Source: Cliona cf. orientalis (Eukaryota > Porifera > Demospongiae > Clionaida > Clionaidae). Taken from it: a stretch of DNA of 64,000 nt. The DNA lies in assembly GCA_963930775.1 (NCBI GenBank), contig OZ005689.1, positions 35,790,694 through 35,854,693 on the forward strand, written 5' to 3'. The notes below the pieces were generated by a model that was not told where the DNA came from, did no database searches, and was given only the letters and a program-made list of their open reading frames with translations. Shown one piece after another: positions 11,218-21,700 of the stretch. Made by a program: the position numbers and the translations under genes. Each line of letters starts with the position of its first letter. Position 1 is the first letter of the stretch.

Positions 11218-11606
11218 CTTTCAACTGTGCAATACATGTGGAGAAAGATTAGCAGGTTCAAGGGTTAAAATAGGAACACTTGCTAAAATTGTGTAACACA
11301 CGGATTAAATTTAGTGGCCAAGATTTGGAACCTATCATCACTTGGGGTGGTACTTGGGTTCCCAGGTACTGATACTAGTAGTGGTCAAAAAGGTTCCAGT
11401 ACCGCATAGGTGTCAACCTCATAATATGAGAAAGTGGGACAGTTCACTTTAAAAAGTGGGATTTTGTATTAAAAATAGGGACAACACCGTTAGAAGGTCC
11501 AGGATGATCAAAACTTAGTCCAGAATCAGCCATCATTGCTGATAGGATAACTGACATATCGGTGTGTGCATCGATTGATCAATGCCTAGTTGATTTGAGG
11601 AGTTCG

Positions 11607-11816
11607 ATGGAGTTTAATGGAACATTAAACGGAGTTAATAGGGCGGATATTGGAAGCCTGCGCATGCGCAATAATACAGAGGAGTGGCTTGTAGGGCGAT
11701 AAATCGGGACTATTAGCTATACTTATTCAGTTGCATTTGACTGCTCAGCGGCACCAAGCAAGACTCAAGCTGTACAGGCCTAGCTTCTGCAGAGTTAACT
11801 AAACTCTCCCCTCCCA
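11607..11816 (+). repeat. Ngaro A1 terminal repeat
   Basis: Matches 16863-17072 over 210 bp with no difference I can see. It precedes the first ATG (11834) and likely holds the promoter. Confidence 0.93.
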
Positions 11817-11833
11817 ACAACGAGTAGCAAGCA

Positions 11834-13516
11834 ATGTCCGAGGACCCCGAGCGAGCGAACGCTGATCATGGAAATGCCGGAGACGGCGATGGTGGCGAGA
11901 ATGGGGACAATGCCCAGCCTTTGAATCAAGCTTTCGTGCAGGCTCTGGCCGAGCAGCTAGTACAGGCCATGGGCGGAGCAAATCCGGAGGCTGGCGGCGA
12001 GTCAACTGGTGGCAACAGCACTAACGCTCGCACTGGTGAGATCCTAACTTGAAATAATTATATAATGATACTATTTAGTTAGGACGAATAGACCTTCCTC
12101 CGCTCACCGCGTGAGCGTGACAATCAAGTAGGTCGCAGCAGCAGTTTACATAGCTCCGCAGGGCAGGCCTGCTCAATATTCGCCCGCTCAAATCCACCCG
12201 AGGTGCTCTCGGTACCATACTAGAGCATACATGCGTCTAATGTCATTACTGCTAATAATATTAATAAAATAATACAATAGAGTCGGGCCTGGGGCTGCAT
12301 GAACTTAATGGGTGTATATGGCGGTTTTGCTTGGGCCGTACTGCTCATAGGCAAATCACCCAATGCTCGGGTATCAGTTATATTATTATTGCTAGCTACA
12401 GGCCGCCATCGCAAAGCATATTGCATGATGCAGAGTCTTGCAACAGCGTAGCTTGCCATATGCCCCCCAGCAAAGCCGCCACTGTTCCCATGGAGGGAGT
12501 CTAATTTATACCTGATAATTGGTTAAACTTAGGTGGCCTACTGGGAAGCTTCCCATATCACTGCTGTACCACATTTCACATATGCACATGCAGGTGCACC
12601 CATCACACTGGGAAGCTTGCCAGAAAGCCAGCATATCAGCTCTCTTGCTCTAATCTCCAACCCTCCACCACTCATCACAGACCAATCCCTGCTAGCGGCA
12701 ACTAACAACGCAGCAGCAATGCAATCTGATCAAGCATCAATACTCCAGCAACGCCAAACCTTACAGCTACCCTCAAGCACCATCTCCGCTATGCTTTCAC
12801 CTGGACCAGGACTCCCAGCTATATCAAAAAAGCTCTACGATGCCATACAGGCGGGAAGCTACGTTGACTTTGCACAATTTCCAGCAGCTAAAGGGAGGGC
12901 TATTCCCCCTTCTAGCCTCGAGGGTCATATAGTTCTCGTACAAGCATCCGAACTGGTGCAGGCACAGAGGCTAGTGCCAGACTTTGCTACCTGGATCCAG
13001 TGCTTTGCTATATATGCAGCCATAATCATTGCACGCGCACCTGAACGAAGTCAAGGGTTGATGGCCTACATGCTCAATATTGCAAAAGCAAGTATTAAGT
13101 TTCAGTGGCCATCATGGGTGGTCTATGACCAAAATTTCCGGATGGAAGCAGCCAATACACCAACTATGGACTGGTCAAAAGTAGACCCCAGTATTTATTC
13201 GCAATGCTTCAGCAACATGGCAAAATCAGCAGCAGGCTGGTGTCAAATGTGCTATTCCATCGACCATTGCACGGACAACTGCATGATTAAGCCAAGGAAG
13301 AGGCCCCCTCCAACTGATGCTCCAGCGGCGATCAAAAAGCCATCACAGACCCCTAACAATGATTGGCCTCCGATCTGCAGAAATTTCAATACCTTTAATG
13401 GTAATTGCAGCAGGGGAGCAAAATGCCGCTATAGGCACTGGTGCAACTTGTGTGAGAAGCCTGGCCATTACAGGGCAAATTGCCCGGGGCAGGGAAACAA
13501 CTCAATCTCAAAATGA
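11834..13516 (+). CDS. Ngaro gag-like protein with CCCH and CCHC zinc fingers, probably spliced
   Basis: Exon 1 starts at ATG 11834, encodes an acidic Gly/Asn-rich start (MSEDPERANADHGNAGDGDG) and then an amphipathic LNQAFVQALAEQLVQAM helix, and ends at 12035 before GGTGAG. A phase-1 acceptor (ACATGCAG) at 12593 joins it to the long frame running to 13516. That frame carries a hydrophobic gag-like core and near its C terminus a CCCH finger (CRNFNTFNGNCSRGAKCRYRH) followed directly by a CCHC knuckle (CNLCEKPGHYRANC). Gag binds element RNA for packaging and reverse transcription. The intron (12036-12593) is inferred from matching phase; it also contains a minus-strand open stretch with no sign of coding. 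An intron in a retroelement implies that genomic and spliced RNAs both matter. Confidence 0.75.
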
Positions 13517-13855
13517 ACTAGTAGGATCTGATTCAGCGATTGGACATTGCACGATTGGTGTGGATTCGCTAGTATAGCTGCCTCTCATTGCTATCACTTA
13601 CCTATAATATTATAGATGGTTCGAGATTATTTATGTTAACTCTGCTGTTTTTATGCATTAGTAGGACTTAACACCCCATGGGGGTGTGCTAATTACCAAT
13701 TCTGTCAGCTGTAATTATATTCTCATACTTGGAATTTCAAAGTGTTAATCAATAATAACCCATGCTATAATTATAATCATTATGGATAACAGCTATTAAC
13801 TATCAGTACAACATGCTGACAGTAATAATTATTGTTTTGTTGATAACATTGGCAG
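13452..13855 (+). other. Probable alternative intron joining gag to RT
   Basis: A donor T|GTGAGA at 13452, inside the CCHC knuckle, leaves in phase 1. The acceptor TTGGCAG at 13855 enters the RT frame in phase 1. Splicing would drop most of the CCHC knuckle and fuse the gag frame to the RT frame; the unspliced RNA would make gag alone. The hydrophobic MLTVIIIVLLITLAGG reading just upstream of RT is the polypyrimidine tract of this acceptor, not a signal peptide. Confidence 0.45.
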
Positions 13856-15591
13856 GTGGCGATACTTACCCATATATGCAACAGCTAGCAAGCCTTGATG
13901 CACAACGACCTCAGCAGCCATTGCCTCTTCGCCCTGCAAACTTGCAGCAAATTACTACCCCACTGCATCCACACAAATGGGAAGAGCTACTGCAAAACTA
14001 CCCAGACCGTGATCTGGCCCAGTATGTAGTCGCTGGCTTACGCAACGGGTTCCGAATTGGCTTTAACCGGGATGCAAAGTTAAAAGCATGCTCCCATAAC
14101 ATGTTATCAGCAACTCAATTTCCTCAAGTCATAGATGACTACCTTCGTCAGGAGCTGGAGCTGGAAAGGGTGGTAGTCATCCCACAAGATTGCGTGCCTA
14201 CGGTACACATTAGTCCATTCGGTGTCATACCAAAGAAGCATAAGCCGGGGAAATGGAGGCTCATTCTCGACCTCTCCTCACCAGCAGGGCTAAGTGTAAA
14301 TGATGGCATTGACAAAGATCTTTGCTCACTGTCCTACATATCCATTGATGAGGTGGTTAAATGTATCATTAGCCAGGGGCAGGGAGCTATGCTAGCAAAG
14401 ATTGATGTCAAACAAGCATACCGCAATATCCCAGTCCATCCAGAGGATAGGCCACTACTGGGAATGGCTTGGAGAGGAAAGGTGTATCTTGACAAAGTAC
14501 TACCATTTGGTCTCAGATCCGCGCCCCTTATATTCTCAGCGATTGCCGATGCTCTTCAATGGATCATCCAGGCTCAAGGGGTAGAATTTCTCTTCCACTA
14601 TTTGGATGACTTTATTACAATTGGCAAGCCAGGAACTCTTGAATGTGAGAATAACCTTAGCATCATAAAGCACTACTGTGACATCACAGGTACGCCACTT
14701 GAGCAAGATAAGGTGGAAGGCCCCGCTACATGCCTCCCATTCCTTGGAATTGAGTTAGACACGAAAGCTATGGAAATTAGACTCCCAGCAGATAAACTGC
14801 TACAACTCAGACAAACACTAGGGGAATGGATAGGACGAAAAGCAGGCAGAAAGAGAGCACTACTCTCCCTAATAGGCTTGCTTAATCATGCTTGCAAAGC
14901 AGTCAGACAGGGCAGATCATTTCTCCGCAGATTGATTAATGTAGCAGCTTCAGTGCAAAAATTGGATGGCTTTGTGAGGCTGAATGCTTCAGCACAGTCA
15001 GACATCTATTGGTGGAAAGAATTTGCAGCAGCATGGAATGGAATTTCTATGTTAACAGAGGTGAGGCGCAACTCACCAGATGCTACAATAACCTCAGATG
15101 CATCAGGTTTGTGGGGTTGTGGAGCTTATTGTGGCTCGCAGTGGTTCCAGCTACAATGGTCACAGTCCACTATGCAGTTTCACATCACAATAAAAGAGCT
15201 GATACCAGTGGTTCTGGCACTAGCCATCTGGGGAAGACAGTGGTATGGGAAAACAGTACAAATCAGATGTGATAATGCAGCTGTGGTCGCAATCCTCAAT
15301 TCGGGTGATAGCAGAGATCCAGATGCCATGCATTTACGGAGATGCTTAGCTTTCATAACGGCGAAATTTAACATTAATCTGTTCGCCTCGCATGTAAAAG
15401 GGAAGGATAATGGATTGGCCGATGCTCTATCCCGCAACAAAGCAGCAACATTCTTTTCTGCTAACCCACAGGCCTCACCTCACCCATCTCCAATTCCAGC
15501 AGAGCTCCTGGACCTGCTAATCCTACAGAGACCAGATTGGAGATCACCAAATTGGACCAATCTGTGGAGCGTTACTTTCGCCAAGGTCTAG
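13856..15591 (+). CDS. Ngaro reverse transcriptase with RNase H
   Basis: The frame holds the RT fingers and palm: KWRLILDLS, AKIDVKQAYRNIPVHPED (catalytic Asp), LPFGLRSAP and the FHYLDDF active-site box. An RNase H domain follows with Asp in TSDAS, Glu in KELIPVV, Asp in RCDNAAVV and Asp in NGLADALSR. The start is taken at the splice acceptor; the in-frame ATG at 13813 would add an implausible hydrophobic leader. The end overlaps the recombinase frame by 55 bp in another frame. No stops or frameshifts seen, so it is probably functional. It makes cDNA from the element RNA. Confidence 0.92.
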
Positions 15592-16523
15592 CATCTTCCA
15601 CACAACGAACATATTCCTCAGCACAGAAACGGTATTTGGAATTTTGTCACAAACATTCTCTCCCTCCGCTGCCTGTACATGAACACCAATTATGTCAATT
15701 TGTTTCATTTTTGGGGGATCAAAGTCTAGCATACTCCTCATTAAAAGGCTATTTATCAGCTATACGTAACTTGCAAATCGCCTACAACTACCCAGATCCT
15801 AATATAAGTAGAATGCCAAAGCTAGAACAGGTATTGAGAGGCATAAAACGGCAGAATGCTGCAGCAAAGACAAAGCGGGAAAGGCTGCCTATCACTCCAG
15901 ACATCCTGGTCAAACTGAGAGCTGTATGGGAGAGAGAGAATACAAAGCAAGACAACATTATGCTATGGGCAGTCTCAAGTTTATGCTTCTTCGGGTTTTT
16001 TAGAGCAGGTGAACTGACTATCCCATCTGAGAACAGCTATGATCCTCAGATACATTTAAGCTATGGAGACATTGCCATCGACAGTCCCAGCAATCCCACA
16101 ATTATGAAGGTGCATCTCAAGGAATCTAAGACTGATCCAGGCAGAAAAGGAGTAGATATTTTTGTAGGTCGTACATACAATAAACTTTGCCCTATTGCAG
16201 CAGTGATGGCATATCTGGCCAAGAGAGGCAATGCACCAGGATTCCTGTTTAAGTTGGAAAGTGGGAAACCACTAACAAAAGCAAAATTCGTAGCCTCGGT
16301 GAAAGGAGCACTGATATCAGCAGGAGTAGATAGCACCAAGTATGCAGGACACAGCTTCCGCATTGGGGCAGCAACCACTGCTCACCTGCAAGGAATAGAA
16401 GATGCAACGATAAAGATGCTCGGCAGGTGGGAGAGCTCAGCCTATTTACTTTATGTCCGTACGCCTCGAGACCAACTGGCTTCATTGTCATCTATCCTAA
16501 GTAAAGCACTGAATCATCCTTGA
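15537..16523 (+). CDS. Ngaro tyrosine recombinase
   Basis: This 328-residue frame reads as a lambda-integrase-type recombinase. The N-terminal SAM-like core-binding half is STQRTYSSAQKRYLEFCHKH and SLAYSSLKGYLSAIRNLQ. The catalytic half has Arg in FFRAGEL, Lys in LKESKTDPG, the HSFRIGAATT box and Tyr in AYLLYVRTP. All catalytic positions are present and the frame is intact. It integrates circular cDNA, explaining the absence of a target duplication. The start overlaps the RT end, so translation probably needs re-initiation or a separate transcript. Confidence 0.93.
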   Translation: MEITKLDQSVERYFRQGLASSTQRTYSSAQKRYLEFCHKHSLPPLPVHEHQLCQFVSFLGDQSLAYSSLKGYLSAIRNLQIAYNYPDPNISRMPKLEQVLRGIKRQNAAAKTKRERLPITPDILVKLRAVWERENTKQDNIMLWAVSSLCFFGFFRAGELTIPSENSYDPQIHLSYGDIAIDSPSNPTIMKVHLKESKTDPGRKGVDIFVGRTYNKLCPIAAVMAYLAKRGNAPGFLFKLESGKPLTKAKFVASVKGALISAGVDSTKYAGHSFRIGAATTAHLQGIEDATIKMLGRWESSAYLLYVRTPRDQLASLSSILSKALNHP

Positions 16524-16634
16524 TATTATTGACACATTGTACATAATTTCACTTGATAACTGATTTAATAATTGAATGATATAGCTAGCTATTAGTACTT
16601 CTACTCTGTACAATACCTTTTGCTTGGGGAGTTT

Positions 16635-16863
16635 TGGGCTGGGATGCCCTGGTCGTGCTGATACACACCCAGGGCATAGGAGATAACCCAAGCAAAAGTA
16701 CAAGTGGGAAAGGTTATAGGACATGCATAGGGCAAGGTGCAGAGGTCAAAGGTCAAAGGTCAGCAACAGCCCCCGCTTAACCTGCAAGCCACTCCTGCAT
16801 CCCCACCAAACACTCTAATGGGTGGCCCAAGGCCAGCTACTCATGCCAATAAGCCATATTAAA
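16635..16863 (+). repeat. Ngaro B1 repeat
   Basis: 229 bp repeated without visible difference at 17247-17475. Contains three consecutive AGGTCAA-type heptamers near 16744-16764. Confidence 0.93.
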
Positions 16864-17072
16864 TGGAGTTTAATGGAACATTAAACGGAGTTAATAGGGC
16901 GGATATTGGAAGCCTGCGCATGCGCAATAATACAGAGGAGTGGCTTGTAGGGCGATAAATCGGGACTATTAGCTATACTTATTCAGTTGCATTTGACTGC
17001 TCAGCGGCACCAAGCAAGACTCAAGCTGTACAGGCCTAGCTTCTGCAGAGTTAACTAAACTCTCCCCTCCCA
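16863..17072 (+). repeat. Ngaro A2 repeat
   Basis: Second copy of A1, directly abutting B1. The B1-A2 junction is where the circular intermediate would recombine. Confidence 0.93.
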
Positions 17073-17246
17073 TCCCAACCCCTTATCTTATGTACATGCA
17101 GGAGTGGATTGGTACATGTATAGCTGCATACTATCACTGAGGAAGGTGGTACCAAGTTCATTACTCTCCACAAGAAGGGTTGCAAAAGTGAAGTCAATGC
17201 ATTGTCGATAACCTTCTTGTGTGACAGATGCAGGAGTGGTTAATCA

Positions 17247-17475
17247 TGGGCTGGGATGCCCTGGTCGTGCTGATACACACCCAGGGCATAGGAGATAACC
17301 CAAGCAAAAGTACAAGTGGGAAAGGTTATAGGACATGCATAGGGCAAGGTGCAGAGGTCAAAGGTCAAAGGTCAGCAACAGCCCCCGCTTAACCTGCAAG
17401 CCACTCCTGCATCCCCACCAAACACTCTAATGGGTGGCCCAAGGCCAGCTACTCATGCCAATAAGCCATATTAAA
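17247..17475 (+). repeat. Ngaro B2 terminal repeat
   Basis: Second copy of B1 and the right end of the element. A 174-bp unique spacer (17073-17246) separates A2 from B2. Confidence 0.93.
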
Positions 17476-17885
17476 GTTGAATTCTTACAGAGTTGATCCT
17501 GAGTCAATGTCCTGCTAGTTGACATCATGCAAAATTACTCTTGTAAGAATTAGAATTGATCTCATGTGTACACACACCGTATGTACAAACGTGATATGTC
17601 ACAGTTCTAAATGCTGCACACCTGGTAAGGATGGGCATGGCAAAGAGCACAGGTAAGTGGATATGCACAGTGTATTAAACAGTTAGCAGCTTTGTAAAGT
17701 CGGGATTAAAGGCTAACAAAGCGGGACAGCGGGACACAGCAGCAGAATTCAGTACTGTCCCTCCTAAATCGGGACGGTTGGCACCTATGCAGTACCAGGT
17801 GCACGGAGCCCGTTGCTATGGGCGGTAATTAGAATTCTCTACCTAGATACAGCTAGATTCATCGAACTACTGTACGTTCACTCAC

Positions 17886-18324
17886 CTTTTTAGCTTCTTG
17901 GGCATCTAAGAACAATCGTCTGTCGTTGTCAACAACGAAATTCAACTCTTGCTCGATCTTAGCCTCGTCCCCAGGCTCTCTTGGGGGAGGGGAAAAGAGA
18001 GCCTGGTAACGACTGCATGCGCATGCGCGAACCCTTACCAGCAAAACATGGTAAGGCAGTTTTCATAGCTAAACGGCCTTTCGAGGGGACAAAAACCAAC
18101 GTTTGAGTGATTTACCTCATTTAAGCCTCCTAGACACCATCACTAGCCGATAGCAAGATACTTTTCGAGTGCTTGGGCGACTTTTGAGCTTGACTGGTAG
18201 TATACGATCAAGTAGTCCACGGATAGTATACGGAGATTTTGGCGCATGCGCATGCAGTCGTTACCAGGCTCTCTTTTCCCCCAAGAGAGCCTGGGGACGA
18301 GGCTAGCTCGATCTTTACGTTCAT
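17886..18324 (-). pseudogene. First coding exon of the split minus-strand gene, interrupted by a 346-bp element
   Basis: With the insertion 17960-18305 and one 9-bp duplicate removed, 84 nt run from ATG (18324) to the donor AAAAAG|GTGAGT (17886). They read MNVKIEQELNFVVDNDRR and then LFLDAQEAKK: 28 codons, phase 0, no stop. Excision restores an open frame bounded by a start and a donor, which argues that this is a real exon. Read through, the insertion breaks the frame, so this allele should be a null unless the transcript starts downstream at 11217. Confidence 0.5.
17960..18305. mobile_element. Mutator-type miniature element with 9-bp target duplication
   Basis: Inverted ends TAGCCTCGTCCCCAGGCTCT run on through a run of C or G and GAGAGCCTGGTAACGACTGC. 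The flanks repeat GCTCGATCT (17951-17959 and 18306-18314). A 9-bp duplication points to the Mutator superfamily. The 346 bp has no ORF of note. The near-perfect arms and intact duplication suggest a young insertion. Confidence 0.85.
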
Positions 18325-18467
18325 TTCGAACGGCTCCGCCCAGGTCCATTTAATTGATTTCCGGGTCACGCGTAGAATGCGGAAACGCCATACGCGTGCA
18401 TAGCAACGCTTTTAGACCGTAATTTCTCGATTATTGGGGGTGTGGCGCGATCGCGCTGTATCTCAAC

Positions 18468-18580
18468 CAACCTATACTCCTAACAAATATAGACTAATAG
18501 TACATAGTAGAAATGTTACCGTTATTGACGATACATCTATATAGGCGTGTACATCATTATAGATGAATGATATATAGTGG
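18468..18580 (+). repeat. KDZ left terminal inverted repeat
   Basis: Aligns with the reverse complement of 27136-27248 with scattered substitutions. The best block is ATAGACTAATAGTA ... GAATGAT. Confidence 0.85.
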
Positions 18581-18745
18581 TAGAGCTAACGCGATGCGGC
18601 GCATTCAGCATCGTCAAGCGTTCCACTTGAAGAAAAGTAGGAGTGGCTTGGGGGCGGGGCTACTCTGTATTCCAGATCTCCCTAGCTGCTGCAGTCAGTG
18701 GGTCGATTCTTGCTTCTTCTGGCACTCAATTCAGTGGGCACTGAA

Positions 18746-21700
18746 ATGGATCATCTAGAGGCTGAAGTGTCAAAGTTGAAACAGCAAAGAAAAAGGCGTA
18801 AGCAAGAAGAGGACAGTGTAGCCCTCGGAAATGACCTGGATTGTGAATTGCTGCTGCTCAGACCCAACAAGAGAGTAACTCAGACTAATAGAGAATATAC
18901 CCACGACACTAGTGTGAGAACAATGAGCAATGTATCCAACGTTAATACTAAAGCTGGAGCTAAAAAGAAGCGTGGGAGAGCACCACTGTGTCGAGACACA
19001 GTGCCCCTTCACACTTCACAGGCTGCTGGTTGCCACGGTATTGAGCTCACACTGTTTGTTAATACATATTTTTGTGTTGTTTTACATTGTATGTAGAAGA
19101 CCAGTGTTTGGACCCTGGTTTTGAGTTTGCGCATGATCAGCTACCAGAGAGAGATGATGCAGGTCAGTGTTGTCTTACTTTGGTATCATAATAATATACT
19201 GTCAATCTATTGTCAGATTATAAAGTCAGTATGCAGATGTAGCTGATGTGTACTTATGATATAGTTGAATCATCTCTTGTATAGCGTCACATAATCAGAT
19301 GATGTTAGATGACCTTCTCCGGAGTATTGATGTGTCCATAACAGATAACCAGCCAAAAACTGAGTGGCGAAAGCGTATGGACACTCGTGATGAGAACTGG
19401 GAAACCTTTCGCAGCAAATTGTTTGAAGAAGTAATCATGTACTCATCAATGCCAGCTGATTCTGTAAGTGATAACCGAGTGCACCAGTACAAGTCATGTA
19501 TATAATATTATAAAGGAATTGCTTAATTCCCTTACACGTCTATAGGCTTGTTTCATGTGTGGTGACGAAACGCCTAAAATTCGATGTCACCAGTGTGGCG
19601 CTTCTCAGTACATGTGCCATACATGTGATGCAGCAATTCATAAACACCAGCCTTTACATGATCGTGAAATGTGGTGTGATGGTACATTTCGGGCTATACC
19701 ACCAACAACTGTCGGTTGTGAAGCTAGTTCCGAGCTACTTTCAACTCAAAGTATGGCTAGCTCATTGTGCATGCAACCGTGTTTGTGACAATGGGTTATA
19801 ATAATGCAGGAGTGTGCAGCCCATTTAGCATTCCATGGAGATGTCCTCTTTGTAAAATCGGAACGCTGACACTTTGTCCCAAGGAATCAAAAAGGATTGT
19901 TGTGAATCTAAGAGGTAAAATAAAGTTACATTGCTAATGTTGTTTTGTTAATACAAGTTAAATTGAAGGCCGCTTTGACTTGAACGATGTACTTCCTATT
20001 TGTGACCACTGTGGCCGAGAAATTCAGTTGGAAACACCCCATGATGTAATAAGAGAGCAATACTGGCCTGGAAATCCTACACGGAAATCTACACACGTCT
20101 TTGATACTGATTTGTTCCTCTTCTACGATTTGTTAAAGAAACATAATCCTGGTTTGTCTGAATTGGGTTTTTTGCGAACATTAGAGCAATTCTCTGTGAC
20201 AAAAGGACGGGTAAGTTCTCTCCATTGACGACAGCATATTTAAATCTGTTACATGTACATACAGGTTGGATCACTAAATCCTGCAACATTTGGAAAGGCT
20301 TTCCGGGAGTGGCGATACTGCCAGTTCTCTATTGATCAACTAAAGCATTGTCCTCTGTTTGAGTGCCCGTGTTGCACACCAGAACAGCATTCTGTTCATT
20401 TTGACGGCAACAAGAAACTGTACAGATACAGCAAAGTCCCAAGGTAAGTTTATCAATAATTTACATACAAACATACATTTTTCATGGTACCCTTGTAGAG
20501 GCTCGAGCAGTGAGTATTATAAAGAGTTCATTGTGCCTAACGAAGAGGTAGATAAGCATTTAGGTGTGATTGGATACTTTGGCGAGGTATGTTCCAGGCA
20601 ATAATTGTTCATACTAATATCATAGAAGCTGATGCATGCAGACGACAGGAAGTGACGGATTGTGTGGAACTACTCGTTGGAAAGCTGCCAAAGCTGTCTC
20701 TAAGACAATGCCTAATCTTGATGAAACTGGCTTGGAGGTTGCAGGATGCAGGCATGCTTTAGCGTTGAAAGCTGTAAACATGTTCCGAGGAGAGATGTAT
20801 GTGCTAATCTTTATGCTAGATATTATTGATCACATAACCTTACCTCGTAGATTTGGATATCCTCATTATCTTCACACAAAGATCTTCTCTGAAGCAAAAT
20901 GTGTTTGGGCTGACGTTATGTGTCAATACTGGCCCTGGGCCCTCTCAAAAGCTAACTCCTGTCCTGAGGCTAGAGAAGCAATGTCATCCCAACCATGTTT
21001 GTCTGTGATGCATGCCAAAGCTCACTCCTGGCATTGTCAGGTGGGTTTCAATTTATACGGTTACTCCCATAGTATTTGTTAACCCTCGGTGCATGCACAT
21101 GAGGGTTACAGTAGTCTGTTGGTTTACTATACAGGTATTGTGGGGTGGAAGGTGGCAGCCAAATTCAGCAGCCGGAGCTGGGGAAGAGATGGAACAACTC
21201 TTCAGTTATCTCAGTCGTTTCAACTTAACAACAAAGTACATGAATGCAGCTGGTATGCGATATTGTTTCCATAATTATGTTCAGTGTGTGTATAGATTAA
21301 TAATATACTAGGCCGAGAAGAACAGCTAACGGAAGCAGCACTGTTTTGGAATGATAGAAAGATCTGTAGTCTTCCAAGCTACTTGAAGCGCCGCTTAAAT
21401 AAGGTGTAGTCCATGTTCATGTACATAATAATTATTGCATGTGACTGTTAACCGCTGTATAGACTCGACATGATCTAGGTGAACTCAAAAAAGAGTTGCT
21501 TCTCCTTCAAGATAAAGTAGGCAAGGATCTAACTCCTGAATATTGCAAACAATGCTGCCAAGAGGTGCAGGAGATAGCAAAGAGTATGTAATTAAACTTT
21601 CTATGTATGTGCTTAATTTTATGTCGGCATTTCAGGAGAAGGTTCAGGTGATAATGTAACAATTGATCCTGAACAGCAAAAAGTCGACTACTTCGAGCTG

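Larger units (their letters stand above)
11607..17475 (+). mobile_element. Ngaro-type tyrosine-recombinase retrotransposon, complete, with A1...B1-A2-B2 split direct repeats
   Basis: The gag-like, RT/RNase H and tyrosine recombinase frames lie in order. They are bounded by split direct repeats: A1 (11607-11816) recurs as A2 (16863-17072), and B1 (16635-16863) recurs as B2 (17247-17475). I can find no difference within either pair, which implies recent insertion. This A1-ORFs-B1-A2-B2 plan, with no target duplication, defines Ngaro/DIRS-order elements that integrate by recombinase rather than integrase. It lies inside the 11402-17792 element, within an intron of the split minus-strand gene. 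Confidence 0.93.
11402..17792. mobile_element. TA-flanked inverted-repeat element split by the Ngaro insertion
   Basis: The left end TA-CCGCATAGGTGTCAACC and right end GGTTGGCACCTATGCAG-TA are imperfect inverted repeats flanked by TA; the outer CCAG is also repeated on both sides. The inner arms share GGGACAG-type stretches (left ~11440-11490, right ~17710-17775). With the Ngaro element removed about 520 bp remain, with no ORF. Probably another Tc1/mariner-type miniature element. Confidence 0.65.

Noticed and set aside
12220..12459. 79-codon minus-strand ORF in the Ngaro element
   Set aside because: Lies in the inferred gag intron, with no similarity and the wrong strand.
13813..13855. Signal-peptide-like MLTVIIIVLLITLAGG before the RT
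   Set aside because: It is the pyrimidine/AT tract before a TTGGCAG acceptor; an RT with a secretion signal makes no sense.
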